Shown here piece by piece: positions 1 to 12,658 of a DNA stretch of 64,000 nucleotides. Every line of letters begins with the position of its first letter. The first letter of the stretch is position 1. The position numbers were made by a program, and so were the translations under genes. The stretch comes from Benincasa hispida (lineage: Eukaryota > Streptophyta > Magnoliopsida > Cucurbitales > Cucurbitaceae), in NCBI RefSeq assembly GCF_009727055.1, contig NW_024063873.1:249554-313553 (forward strand), written 5' to 3'. The notes beneath the pieces were generated by a model. It searched no databases. It was not told where the DNA came from and saw only the letters and a program-made list of their open reading frames with translations.

Positions 1-1130
1 AATGCTGCTCAACAACGCATATTGTCACAGTGCCACGATTCACCATATGGAGGGCACTTTGGAGGAAAACGTACTGCAGCCAAAGTTTTGAAAAGTGGAT
101 TCTTTTGGCCCTCATTATTCAAGGATGGTGCTGACTACGCAATGAAATGTGATCGGTGTCAACACACCGATAGCATTTCATGGAAGAACGCAATGCCAAT
201 GAACATTTTCTTGGAGCTAGAATTATTTGGCGTCTGGGGGATTGATTTCATGGGACCATTCCCATGGCAACCATTATATCTTATTGGCTGTCGATTACGT
301 TTCCAAATGGGTAGAGGCAATTGCATGCGCTGCAAGTGATGCGGTGGTAGTCTCCCAATTCTTCAAGAAAAATATTTTCACTCGTTTTGACACCCCCGTG
401 CCATCATAAATGATGAAGGATCACACTTTGTCAACCACAATGTAAAGGAGCTGCTGCGTAAGTATAATATCCTCCACAAGGTGGCCATCGCATACCACCC
501 GTAAACAAATGGCCAGGCTGAAGTGTCCAATCGTGAAATTAAATTGATACTTGAAAAGGTAGTAAAACCTTTGCGAAAGGATTGGGCAATGAAGCTTAAT
601 GATGCGTTGTGGGCATACCGAATCGTATTTAAAACACCAATAGGTATGTCTCCCTATGCGTATTCGACAAAGCGTGTCACTTGCCATTGGAGCTGGAATA
701 TAAAGCATTTTGGGCGGTCAAGAAACTGAATTTCGATTTAAAGAAAGCAGGGGAAGTGCAGAAACTGCAACTGGTCGAACTAGAAGAATGGAGGATCAAC
801 GCATATGAGAATGCGAAGATTTATAAAGAGTGCACCAAGCGCTGGCATAATAAACACATATGCGTTAAAAACCTCCAAAGCAGGCAGAAGGTCTTACTCT
901 TCAATTCAAGATTGTGGCTCTTCCCAGGAAAATTAAAATCACGTTGGTCTGGTCCCTTCATCATCAAAGAGGTATTTCCACATGGTGCGGTGGAACTAAT
1001 CACCGAGGATGGCAGTCGAACATTTAAAGTTAATGGACAACGGATCAAAGCATATTGCGCAGGAGCTTTTCACCAAGAAAGAGCCTCCTCAAAGTTGAAA
1101 AACCCAGACTATCCCTTACTCAACTCTTGA
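1..1130 (+). pseudogene. Ty3/gypsy pol remnant: integrase and C-terminal tail
   Basis: This is the 3' end of a Ty3/gypsy (Tat/Athila-like) polyprotein gene. Pieces in three reading frames give, in order, the end of the zinc-binding region (residues PYGGHFGG, then CDRCQ), the integrase core (first Asp in GIDFMGPF near 240, second Asp in INDEGSHF near 415, Glu in NGQAEVSN near 520) and the integrase tail (KLKSRWSGPFIIKEVFPHG, about 930-985). Frameshifts occur near 290, 405 and 670, and a CAA-to-TAA stop lies near 502, so it cannot encode a working protein. The 5' part of the element lies outside the window. Lineage is judged from wording of the tail and the long non-coding stretch that follows; it could be a sister lineage. 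Confidence 0.9.
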
Positions 1131-2345
1131 ACATTTAAATCTTCGTCACGTGACTACTATCTGTATTTTACTTATCTTTCTCTAAAAAAAAAAAAAGAAA
1201 AAAAATACTATTGTTTTTTTTTTAAAAATCATTTGACTCTCTCTTTGTCTATTTACAAGGATTAAGGCATAGGATTGCGGAGATACTACAATAAGAAGCA
1301 AATATTCTCATTCCATTACCACAATCCACAGAAGCAAAGATCGCCGCAGGGATGGATGCATCAATACTCAATGCGGGTGACAACGCAAAATTTGGGGGTG
1401 TACTCTTCCTTATCTTTATTTCAAATTTTGCACTATCATATTACATTTTATTTTTCAAAGTTTTATCACCATATCCCCCCTGATTACCGCAATCATTTGC
1501 TGAGTAGATAAATTTAGTAGTTTACTGCATGTTGTTTCTTCACCAAGTATGATTTCAATGATGAAAAATATGCTTCTATCTCTTTCGTCTATACTAGAGT
1601 CAACTTAAATCTTAAGATAGTCACCTCGTGAAATATTTCTAGAAGTTAGGAGTTTGCTAGCTTTCTTTCAAACTCTCTTTACAATGCATTCTATGACCAT
1701 CGCATGACTTATTTTAATTTCTTTTGGCAATGAGGACATTTCCGTATTTTAAATTTGGGGGTGAGGTATTTATTTTCAACCTTGCTATAAAAAAAAATTG
1801 AATAACAACTCCACCGTCAACGCAATGGGAAACCCATGTTGATAAGAGTTAAGTTGTGAAAGACACTTACCCGTAGTTGGATGTCCGCATGACATGCGTG
1901 GGGGCAAGCCAAAACGAAAGTAAGTCACCAGGACCAACGCATAAATAAATGACCGCAACTCCACTGCCAAGTTGGTTTGGATGTCCTCATGACAACCGTG
2001 GGGGCAAGCCAAAATGAAGGCAAGGCACTCGGATTGGCGCAAGGTCAAAAAAAAAATAGCAATGAAGAAATTTTTTTTTTGGGTGCAAGGATAAATCATT
2101 TGACACCCCGGTGGAAAATTTTCTTTTTGAAATAAATCATGCGATGTTCCGAATTTAGTAAAGTTCTTTTGAAAGTTAAGCTTGCAATCCTTAAGTCTTA
2201 GAAGTATTTTAGGAAGAGATTTGAATAAGACTTAAGGAAATTCTAGCATATAGGATTTGAACGAAGTATCCTTGAGAAATCTAGAGAAAGAACTTTGCGA
2301 CCAACTTGCTAAAGGAATACTTAGGTTATGCTTGAGGACAAACAT
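1131..2345 (+). other. Non-coding 3' internal region of the gypsy element
   Basis: No coding signal is seen between the integrase tail and the LTR. Two polypurine-tract-like sites, AAATTTGGGGGTG, occur at 1388-1400 and 1751-1763, and two related segments with GGGGGCAAGCCAAAA recur near 1910 and 2010. A stretch at about 2332-2350 resembles the GCTTGAGGACAA block that normally precedes the polypurine tract in this lineage, but the tract itself seems deleted there. AACGCA-type microrepeats are frequent. Confidence 0.6.
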
Positions 2346-3966
2346 TGTTTAAATGCACGTTATCATAGTGCTAAATCCTTAAACAATATTGGATTTAATT
2401 GATGAAATATGTTAAATTGCATCCATTAAGCATAAATTCTATAATATTGCAGTCGCATGTGTCCAACGCATTAGAGCAGTTGATCTTTATATTTTTGTGC
2501 AAAATAATGCGTTAACGCAATGTAAAGAATGCGATCATAGGAATACATTGGTCGAGCATAACTTCACCGTAAGACTTTGCGTTGATCGCACTCGCAAACA
2601 TTCACCCAAGAAGAATCACCGCAACATGGTGGGCGCATCCAGATGAAAGGACAATTAAGATCGATGCGACAGAAAGCTGACGACAGTCAGATCCAAATTA
2701 AGTTGACAATCGATAACGGTCATAAAGTACATCCAGCTTTATCGGTGACAATTATCCGACGCATCAGTCAGGAATTAAAGTTGTCCCATCTATACAACCA
2801 GGAGAGAGAAGCCGCCTTTCACCTTTGATGCCCTATAAATACCAAATGCATTCTTCAGAGAAGGAGTTAAGCAGTCGATTATTTCATTATTTTATAAGTT
2901 CACGTCTCTGTCCATATTCTTCTTTCATTTTAAGGCAAATGCGAGGAAGAAAGTGTGCCGGTAGATCGTTCCGGCGAGCTTGGGAAAGCACCGAAAGATC
3001 CAAGACAGAGAAAGGGCCGACTCCTGCGGAAGCAGGAACATCTTTAGTTCAGAATAAAGATTCCAGTGTAAAAAGCCTCGGTCAACAAGGAATTGCTACC
3101 AGGCTCTCTACCTTAAACTTCCATTAGCATTTTGTACTTAACTTATTTATAAGAATGGAATTTCTTTCTCTATATCTATTCACTCTCTGTGATTCACACA
3201 TGAGTAGCTAAATTAGTTGAATGGGTTGAAAAGCATTTAGCTAGAACAACGAGGGAATCTTCATTCTTGGCAATTATCTTGTTTATGTATACTTCATTCG
3301 TCTATCAAAGATACTCGGGAGGGTAGTCTAAGGACAGGATCTAGACTTGGGAAGGTTAAGTCATAATCTAGGTGTGGGAAAACCAGATTAGAATGCATGA
3401 ACGAGAGATAAGCACTTAGGGATGAGGACTATTTGTTATCAATGCATCGCATGCATCTTAGCAAGAAGATATGATTGTATGCGGTCACCTTGCTTTCACG
3501 CATTTTGCATCAACGCATAGAACAAGAGTAAAGACTTAGGAATAAGCTCTATGGACATTTTGCATGCAACACTTGCGTCCTAAATTTAGGAGCATCGCAT
3601 TTACATTGAAAAATGACTTGCTATGCATGGTAGTAACATGATCGCATAGTCTGATGCATTCCTAAGTAACGCTAGCTAAAGATCTTCTCAACCCGTTCAT
3701 CACATACTCATTGCATCTATTAACGCAACTTTCATTTCTCAAATCCGCCGCATTTATTTATTTCTTTTATCAACGCAAACAACAAACCAAACACTCTATT
3801 TGTTTTACCGCTTACCACAAAGTTTTCATAAGAAAATTATCAATGTAAACTATTTTCACAAGTCCCTGCGTTCGACCCTGGACTTACCAGAAAACTCAGA
3901 GGAATTTACACTTGAATTCCACTGGGGAAACTTGAGCGCACAACACAATTCCATCAATGCATATCA
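2346..3966 (+). mobile_element. 3' LTR of the gypsy element
   Basis: The segment after the integrase and 3' non-coding region is read as the 3' LTR. It has a TATA box in its middle, purine-rich downstream sequence, and a 3' end region (about 3860-3950) that fits Tat/Athila LTR ends. The right end is CA at 3960-3961 or 3965-3966. The left end is uncertain by hundreds of bases because two tracts that resemble polypurine tracts lie at 1388 and 1751; if either is the true one, the LTR is longer. The LTR ends abruptly against an integrase fragment of a minus-strand Copia element, which means the gypsy element landed in it. Confidence 0.65.
2834..2840 (+). promoter_or_regulatory. TATA box of the gypsy LTR promoter
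   Basis: CCCTATAAATACC is the standard plant TATA context and lies in the central part of the LTR, where the U3/R boundary is expected. Transcription would start about 30 bases downstream. An AATAAA-like sequence follows at 3053. Confidence 0.6.
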
Positions 3967-3979
3967 TCCATATCTCCAC

Positions 3980-6121
3980 TTAATAAAATAACACATCAGC
4001 AGGGCAACACCAAATGCAGAAGTGACGTAAACTAGCTTTACGCCCTTTCCACAACTTCAGAGGTGTTCTTGCAACACTCTTGGAGGGAACACAGTTGAGT
4101 ATATATACCGCAGTCTCCACTATGAAACCCCAAAACGAGTTTGGGAAAGAAGCATAACTCATCATCGAGCGAACCATGTCTAACAAGGTCTTATTTCTCC
4201 TCTTCACTACATCATTTTGCTGAGGTGTACCTGGCGTTGAGAGTTGGGAAACGATTCCATGTTCTATCAAATAGTCCTGGAATGCCATGTCCAAAAACTC
4301 TCCACCTCGATCTGATCGAAGTGTTTTAATCCTTTTATCCAATGTGTTTTCAATTTCAGCCTTGAACTATTTGAACTTTTCAAAGGATTCAGACTTCTGT
4401 TGCATAAGATAAACATATCCGTACCTGGAGAAATTATCAGTAAAACTGATAAATTACTCATAGTCATCTCGGGCTCGCACATTTATAGGACCACAATGGT
4501 CAGAATGTACTAACTCAAGAGGCTCCTTGGCTCTATAACCTTTTCCAGTAAAAGGTCATTTAGTCATCTTACCTTCAAGGCAAGATGCACACACTGGTAA
4601 AGAATTTTCTTCTAACTCACTTAAAAGTCCATTATTCATCAATCTCTCAATCCTATTGAGATTGATGTGCCCTAAACGAATGTGTTTTCACACATTGGTA
4701 AAGAATTTTCTTCACCAATCTCTCATTCCTATTGAGATTGATGTGCCCTAAACGAATGTAAAATAAAGATACCAAAGTTGGGCATTTTCTTTGGAGAAAT
4801 TTCGTTGACGTTTTGATTGAGTTACGACAGTTCTAAACAATTCAGTTTCATGGAGGAAATTAATGGCTAACGGCCTTAGCACATATAAATTCGATTCCAG
4901 ACTTGATGTGCAAATAAAAACACCATCTTTATGAATAAATGTTTTATCCACATTAAAAGATACGGTATATTTACATTGCAATAAACACTTTACAGAAATA
5001 AGGTTAGAAACCTATTCTGTAAAGCTAACTGGAGCCCTCCCACTGTCACAGCTGAGACAACGTGCCCGGTGCCTACTCGCATCGTCATCTCACCCGTCTC
5101 CAGCTATCGCCAAGATCTAATCCCCTGAAAAGAAGAACAAACATGGTTAGTGGCGCCCAAATCCATTATCCAGACTGAATCATCATTCTCCACTAAATAA
5201 GTTTCAAGATCTAGTAAATCATAAGTACCTTTATTGGCCTTGGCCTTAGCCTTGGTTGCTTTCTTCTCTTTCAGATACCGAGGGCAATTCCTCTTCCAAT
5301 GTCCATCTTGGTTGTAGTGGAAACACTTTCCCTTAGTAACCGGTGGACGCCTCCTTAGGGTGACAAGCGGTGGGTTAGTAGGTGCCTTCCTTTTTCCCTT
5401 ACCACCCTTCTTCTTCTTCCCCTTTGCAGAGTTAGAAGTAGAAGGTGCAGACTTCGTTCCTGAGGTCGAACCTCTATGGAACGTCCTAGAGGATGAAGCA
5501 ACATTTGCCTCACCCTTGTTCCTCTCCTTACTTTTCAGTAAAGATTGGTAGGTCTGCAACTCGTTGAGGAGAGTTGTAAGGTTATATTTCACTTTGTTAA
5601 GAATCATATTACTAACAAAGTGCAGGAAGCTCTCCAGAAAAAATGCATGATTATGCTAACCTGGCTACCCTCATCGATAGTAGACCCATTCAACTCTGCT
5701 ACATTAAAGTGAACCATCATGTTAAGCACATGTTCACAAACAGAGGTGCCTTCTTCCATTTTGGAGTTGAATATGTATTTAAGAGCCTCATGCATAAGCT
5801 GTTCAGACAGTTGTCCAAACATCCCTTGTAGAGACCCATGATCTCACGTGCTGAGACCATAGGCTTATGTTTTTTGGCCAAGACTTCAGAAAGACTTGCC
5901 AATATGTAGGCTTGAGCCTTCTCATTCGCCCTTATCCATCGCTCGTATGCCTCCCGAAGATTTCGAGCGACATTAGGAGCTAGAATAGGAGGACAAGCCT
6001 CCGTGAGAGCGAACATGAGATCCTCGATGATCAGGATCGTCGTGATCATGTGTTTCCATGTCGCGACATTATCGCCAATAAGTTTTTCGACACTTAACAA
6101 TGACAATGTGGATGTTGCCAT
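3980..6121 (-). pseudogene. Ty1/Copia gag-pol remnant, cut off within integrase
   Basis: Reading down from an ATG at 6121, the order is: Copia gag (VEKLIGDNVATWK near the N-terminus); a basic linker; a zinc knuckle with the second Cys changed to Tyr (CFHYNQDGHWKRNC); the protease start, where the usual DSGA is DLGA; a GAG-pre-integrase segment with a 76-bp tandem duplication (about 4594-4758); and the integrase core. The core shows HSD near 4530 and SDRGGEF near 4310, but the expected catalytic Glu of SERRN is Lys (VKRRN). Stops and frameshifts are scattered. Coding stops at about 3980, exactly where the gypsy LTR ends, so reverse transcriptase and RNase H, if ever present, were displaced beyond the left window edge. 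It is non-functional. Confidence 0.9.
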
Positions 6122-8510
6122 TTTGAAAAAGTTGCTTAAAATACGAACAAAATTTTATTAGATTTTGCTAAACCACTTTTAAACCAATTAGTTTTGCAAA
6201 AATAGTTTTAAGTACCCTAAGTTATAGACTTCTATTTTGCAATGATGCCTCAGTGAGGTAGGACAAATGGCACATGTTGAGTGATCAGTTGCCCCTTCGC
6301 TGGGATGAGACATTCTAAACTGTTAGGCAGAACCAACTCTTGAAATTGAACCTAATAGCCACCATGTTTCAATCCAGAACTGTTAATCTTTAACGATTCT
6401 GTGTAAGTGTTCCCTCGCTTTCGGTGCCAGAGTCCCGCCCTAGTGAGCCCACTGTAGGGAAGAAATAGATTAGGACACGAGACTAAGTTACCTTATCCTA
6501 TTATAGGAGATCAAATAAAGAAACGCGCAAAACTGCCATCCTTTAGGGGGACACTCCAGGGTGCCTTGAGGTGATGCGCAGTAACTTTGTTCAACCTAAC
6601 GAGGGAGACCGAGGGATATGATGTCGCACTTTCCGCTCCCACTTACTATGAACACTCTCTATATCCACCTTGATATTGACCTATCCAAACACCATCCGTT
6701 AAGGGGACATGCCAAAGGTGCCGCGAGGCTGAGGGTAGATCTCACGGTGTGGACTATTTAGAAGAAACGTGAAAGATTTAAGTGAAGCATTTCATGCCTC
6801 AAGTACCTCCCACTGAATGTTCTACCTAGGGTTCATTAACCTACACAATCCGGCTATTGATTTTAGTCTAAGTCGTCCTTTTAAACTCTGCTCATAAACA
6901 ACGGTTGTCTATGAAATATGAACAAGTTCAAGTAGTCACATTTAAACACTTTAATGGATTGTCCTTAACTTGTATGCATGCATCAAATCTATCTAATTCA
7001 CCTTTCCAGATAAGTTACCCATGTAGGGGGTTGTTACGTTTTCCATCAACTTAAATACCCCAGCCTAGGACAGAACCTGCCTTAGAAAAAGGTCCCTAAT
7101 AGATAGATTTGCACACTTTAACCTTTTAATTAGCCAATTTTATCCTATTAAACTGATTAAAAGATTAAAGACTTAGGGTTGCTAATCATATTCGACCGTG
7201 ATCTTAGGTCTATGTGATCCAAGTTTTAAACACTTTAAAACCTTGAATTAAACCTAAGGGAGCATGCATGTCTTTCTTATTTTCTTTTAGTTCTAATTTC
7301 TCTTTAACTTTTAAAAAGAAACAACCAAAAAAAAATATTGCCCACAACGAGGTATTTTAAACACTTATAAAGTAACCTATGTGTCATGCTTCATGCAATG
7401 TCCGGTCATTACTATACATAACTTTTATATAACGCATAACAACCAGCAAACATGTTTACATTCACCTTATACTATAACAATTATAATATAAAGATGATGC
7501 ATGTCAATGCTTTTTATGCATGCATAAATAAAACTCTTATATTATATGATGCATGAGCATGCTCTACATAATTAATTCATGCTTCTCTAAATTATAACAA
7601 TTACAATAAAGAAATTATGCATGATCATTGCATAACCTAAGGTGGAATTTACTATATGTGCATCCATATGACATATTACAAACATACATCGCATGTAAAA
7701 AATAAAGGATTAATGGACCAGGATGAGCCTTTAAAAATCGGAATGAAATAACCTTATCTATTACATTTTCATCGAGTAAATCAGTTCACAAGTGAACCGA
7801 GTCTGAACCGCCAGAAGGACTCCATCGTGTAGTAAACGCTGTAAGTAGACGATCGTACAGTGCACACTAGACGATAGAAGCAAAATTAAACGATCGCGTA
7901 GATGACAACGAAGCTGCGAAGCCTGATCGTCTATTCGATCGCTTACGCGGCGATAGGTAAATGATTTACCTTGCATTACTAAGCGATCGTTTAGTCAGTG
8001 ATGAAGCTTACTGACCTAAATGATTGTCTAGTGCGTGCACGCATTAAACGATATGCGAGCATCCCATCGTCTACACGACCCGATACTTAGTGATAGCATA
8101 CCCGATCGTCGACACGATGCGATCAACCCATGATCGTATACCATCCTCGTCTAATCGATGCGATCAATAGCGATCGCGTACCCCATCATCTACACTATAC
8201 GATCAACCTTTGATCGTCTCCTTCCTCGAAGAACCGCAACATTTCCCTGCTCTTTTTCACGAATGATTCAAAACTCAAATAGACTTTGAATACAGACTCG
8301 ATAACGATTATTAATGCCTAAAAACACAGGGGCCTTTACAAACAACGGCAAATGTAAAATAATTAAATCAAACCGAGGCTAACATCCACAAAAACATCCA
8401 TTAATCTGCACATCCATGGCAATTTAACGATTAAACAGTGTAGAAATGCACCCACCAAGAACGTAAGTGTAATTTCGTTGCAACATATGAAATTGGAGTA
8501 TCAGAACCTG
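6122..8510 (-). other. Untranslated leader of the minus-strand Copia element
   Basis: This 2.4 kb lies between the primer-binding site and the gag start and has no long open frame. Parts of it (about 6900-7250) can be matched by eye to the leader of the plus-strand Copia derivative at 40000-40844, for example the shared block GGTATTTAAGTTGATG. The part nearest the primer site (about 7820-8230) is packed with GATCG-containing microrepeats such as CGATCGT, like those in the Mutator-like element at 16994-18791. Confidence 0.65.
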
Positions 8511-8522
8511 GCTCTGATACCA
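8511..8522 (-). other. tRNA-Met primer-binding site of the Copia element
   Basis: On the minus strand this reads TGGTATCAGAGC, the classic Copia primer site complementary to the 3' end of initiator tRNA-Met. It begins two bases after the LTR end (CCTTCA), as expected, and fixes the element's orientation and the LTR boundary. Confidence 0.93.
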
Positions 8523-9827
8523 ATTGAAGGACCTCTTAACAAAGAGTTCCATGAGCACGGCCGGATCACTCCAATTTCACTGTGATCGAAATACACCAAA
8601 TACATTCAAACGCACAATTATGCAAACAAACAGTAATTAACGGCATGCTTTGAACAAGAAATAACAAGGGAGAGATTTACCAATTGAAGACACTCTTCAA
8701 GCTTTAGAACTCAAAGTAGTGGAAGACCTCTACCCAATCAACCAACGCCCAACAGATGCGTCGACTATAGCAGCACGAACAACCGCAAACACACGAACAC
8801 AGCGGGACGACACCATCAGAAAGAAGTCCCAGGTATTCTCGGAGTGAGAACCCAAAGCATGGTCTTTGGTGAGTTCGGTAGAGGTAGGAGGAAGAACTGA
8901 TCGTATAGGTGACAAGCAAGTGGGAGAGAATATGAAACTATCGCATAGCAAGATACTTATCGCTTAAAAGAAACTACACGATCGTGTAGATTTTACTGAA
9001 TGATCATTTATAAAATAATAGGCGATCATTTAGCAAACACGACACACTATACGATTGTTTAGGAAATCTAACCGATCGTTTAGGACTTAGTGTGCGATCG
9101 TTTAGGAGCTAGGTTGGCGATCGTTTAGGCACGAGGTATGCGATCATTTAGGCACTGAACGACTATCCTATAGGCTCTTGATTTTAAGCGATCGATTACG
9201 TTTTCACACCAACGCAAAACCTTCGATCTTTTTTCGAACCTTTTCAAAATGATTCAAAATGAAACAAATTTTATTTTTATTAATCGATTACAATAACCGA
9301 TGTTTTTCCCCACTAACTCACGTCTGAGAGAGATTTTAGGTTAATTAACATATAATTAACCAATTAATAAATATAATCATATTATATTTTTACCCTATAG
9401 TTTGATATCACATATCTACTATAGTAATTTCTCCTCTACTTGATATAAATCATATTTATATCTAATTTCATCCAAAATAATGTATCTCATACATTTAGCC
9501 AATTATATCATATATAATTAACTAGTCCAATTGTATCATATATAATCAAACTTCCTCTTGTCAATTTGAACATTTCAAATTAAACCAAACACTGATTCTC
9601 GACTTTATCCAAGCTACCCAGGGGACCTAATGGACTTGTGACTCGAAGCTCCAATGGTCAATGAATAGCTGACTAAACTCTTTAACCATGAGATTCACCA
9701 TCCGTTAACTGTCAGACATTCCACTAAAGACCAACAGCTAAACTCGTCTTACCATCGATATATTTTTGTGTTCATCGAATATAACTAATCATCAGTACGA
9801 TGACCCTTCACAGATGTTCATAAGTAC

Positions 9828-11811
9828 TGTTGGATTTTATATCCTAAAACTCGTAGTTTGTAATATCATATTTTTGTTCATTAAAGCTATTATTGAAAAT
9901 CTTTAGTAAATTTAAATTCTATATTCATGAATCCAATAAACTAAGATTCCGAGACTATTAAGTTTAAGTTTGAACTTTATGTAGTGACATAAATGTGGAT
10001 CAAGTTCAAATATATATAGCCAAAATGGTCTATAGTATATTAATAAAGTTGGGCACCTTATTCTGGGGACACTATGGATGCGGCTCATTTTGTAGTTAGT
10101 ACAAACGATGTGATCCTAAACCGTTCATGTGGAGACATGAAAATGGGGGCATCCTATGTAAAGAGAGTTTACATAAGATTGAACCATGAAATAGTCATTT
10201 TTTACGATCTAAATGCTGTTTTATGTATAAAACTAACTATTTCGTTAATTGATGACCTAGGTAACTTAATCTTAATCCTGAACTAACTATGAACTCCTAT
10301 TCACTCGGAATTATCCTTAGATCTGCATAGGTGAGGGTAGTTCATTATCGCTGGCCCAATAAGCCTCCCATTTCAGGGGTAAGATCATGTGGATAGCTAG
10401 AAACATAGAGTGCAAGACGAAATTCGCTCCTACCCGTTATAGGGATAGTAGATAGGTCGTTCCCTTCAGTACTCAATCCAGGTCTTGAACAAGGGGCGCC
10501 ACCCTCTCCTTGGCCCGAGAGGGGTTCGTTTTGTAGGTTGAATCTTAAACTAATTGTTCATTAGAGGATCAGTGGAACTTAAGGAATAAGATGTAGTCTT
10601 GGGGGTAAAACGGTTTTTATGAACCAGCCGAGATTACAAACAACCTGTGAAGGATTAGCTTACTAATCATGGTTTTATATCAAATGGACACAAATATATC
10701 TATAGTGAGAGGAGTGCAACTATGGGACTATAGTGGAATGACCCGTTAGTTAACGAATGTTGATTAGCTCTGTCTAAAGAGTTTAGCCAGCTAATCTTGG
10801 ATCGTTGGAGCCCATGATTTATAGGTCCATTAGGTTCGCCTACTAGCTCATATGGAATAAACTTAGAACAGTATGATAGAATAATTCGAATTGTTCGAAT
10901 TAGGTGAAGAGAGAGAAACCGACAAGTATATGTGATATAGTGGTCGATTTTTCAGTTTAGAGATACAACTTTAATATTTAAATGTGATTCAAATATCAAG
11001 AATATGAATACGTTCATATTCGAAAGCTCGAAATAAATGGAAATGGTCAAAGATATAAAAAGTCAAAGAGTTGACTTTTTACTTTGAAAAGTCAAACTTT
11101 GACCGACCTTATATTCAAATATGATTTGGATTTCGAGAAAATGAATGCGGATTCATGCTCAGGAGGTTAAAATTAGTCAACACGGAAAAAATCATAAAAA
11201 TTCAAAATGTTGACTTTTTGGTTAAAGTTTGACTTTGACAAAATGACTATTTTGCCCTTTGACTAAAGTTAGTGGGAAAATCCAAACTTTTGTTGGATAA
11301 TTCCACTAACAAGATAGTGGGCTAGTTGTTGGCTTATAGTGGAGACATTAAGCCCACTTAGATAGTGGATTCTAGGTGTTGAATTTTTATGAATTTGTTT
11401 TATGCAATTTTGCATGGCATTTTTCTATAAATATGGGCTTTTCAATTTGGTTTAAAAACTTTTGAACATTTTGCAAAAATTAGTTTTAAAAATTAGGCTG
11501 AAAGAACCTAGACCCAACCCAAAATTCATTCTACTATTTCCATCTCTTTCTCTCTCTCGGGTTCTTCATCCATCGGATCCCACAACCTGGTTCTGAGTCC
11601 AGAGAATAGTAGGTCAGCTGTAGTGGTGGTCCAAAAGAGTTTGGGTCCAGATTCAGCTCGGAAAAGCGTTGTTCGGGAACTACAAAGGTTGTATCCTATC
11701 AATTTTAATTCATGGTTTTTTCCTTCATTTGCATGCTAATTTCCTTTTAATTAAAAGTAATTAGAGTGTAATTAGATCCTTATTCTGCTGCGTATGCCAA
11801 CTTTTCCTTCA
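9828..11811 (+). mobile_element. Solo Copia LTR inserted in the other LTR
   Basis: It begins TGTTGGATTTTATATCC and ends TTTTCCTTCA. It is flanked by a near-perfect 5-bp target duplication (AGTAC at 9823-9827, AGTAT at 11812-11816). There is no internal region, so this is a solo LTR left by LTR-LTR recombination. It shares blocks with the LTR at 45902-47856 (for example the AATGGTCTATAGTATAT region near 10025) and belongs to a sister family of the LTR it split. A TATA box lies at 11426. Confidence 0.88.
11426..11433 (+). promoter_or_regulatory. TATA box of the solo Copia LTR
   Basis: TATAAATA occurs in a C-rich/T-rich lead (TTTTCTATAAATATGGG) about 385 bases before the LTR end, where a Copia U3 promoter would be expected. 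Confidence 0.5.
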
Positions 11812-12658
11812 AGTATAGTTGGGCCAATTTACCGTTTTTCCCCTGTATTTACATCTTACTTCTTAAGTACCACTGATCCCTCTAATGAACAATACAACAT
11901 AGTCCTATTATGTGTGAACACCTCTCGGGCCATAAGAAGGTGTGTGGCACCACATCATTCAAGCCTTGGGATTAGCCCTTAAGGGAGCAATCTATCTACT
12001 TACTCCTGCTTCGGAGAAGAAGTTAACTCTATCTTGTGTAACTAAGTTCCTGGCTCCCAAATCAAACGAATCCCCAAAGTGGTAGGTTTGATTCGGCGCT
12101 CTGGCCAATCGCACCTATGCAAATCAAAAGACCACCCTCAATGACAAGAGTTTCCAACTCACTCAGGATTGAGTTCATGTTACCTATGATCATCTTAGTG
12201 AAATGAAGTCTCTGTCATGAACGATGTTATATAACGGGACGTTAACACTTCGTGGTCAGGTCTTATACAAACTCTTTGTATAGAATGCCCCCGCTCACAT
12301 GTCTCTAACACGAATGATCAGGATTAAACCATCTTTGACAAGTCACAACACTTGTGACCATTCCACAAAGCGGGTCGCATCTGTAGCGTTACCAGGATAA
12401 GGTTCCCCTCCTATATCCATATACTACAAACTATTTTGGTTATCACTCAAGACATGATCCACTTGTATTTCATCACATACATGCTTGAGTCACATATAGA
12501 TAACCAGGGATTTTATGTTTATTGGTTTGTGGTAAAGCAAATAAAACATGCAACTGAGCAAAAAAAACAAGATGTGAAGTAATATTATACAACACAAGCG
12601 TTCGTACAAACTGTTTACAAACTACAGGACACGAGACTTTAGGGTATTAACCCCTACA

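Larger units (their letters stand above)
8525..12658 (-). mobile_element. 5' LTR of the minus-strand Copia element, split by a solo LTR
   Basis: On the minus strand the LTR starts TGTAGGGGTTAATACCC at 12658 and ends CCTTCA at 8525, next to the primer-binding site. It is interrupted by the plus-strand solo LTR at 9828-11811. Joining 8525-9827 to 11812-12658 gives about 2.14 kb, close to the 2.13 kb of the related solo LTR at 40845-42977, and the sequence on the two sides continues a block that is uninterrupted in that copy. The U5 side (about 8960-9200) carries a cluster of CGATCGTTTAG-type repeats. Confidence 0.88.

Noticed and set aside
2643..3127. Two plus-strand open frames of 61 and 100 codons
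   Set aside because: They lie in the gypsy LTR around its TATA box and transcript start; such short frames are common in these LTRs and have no domain.
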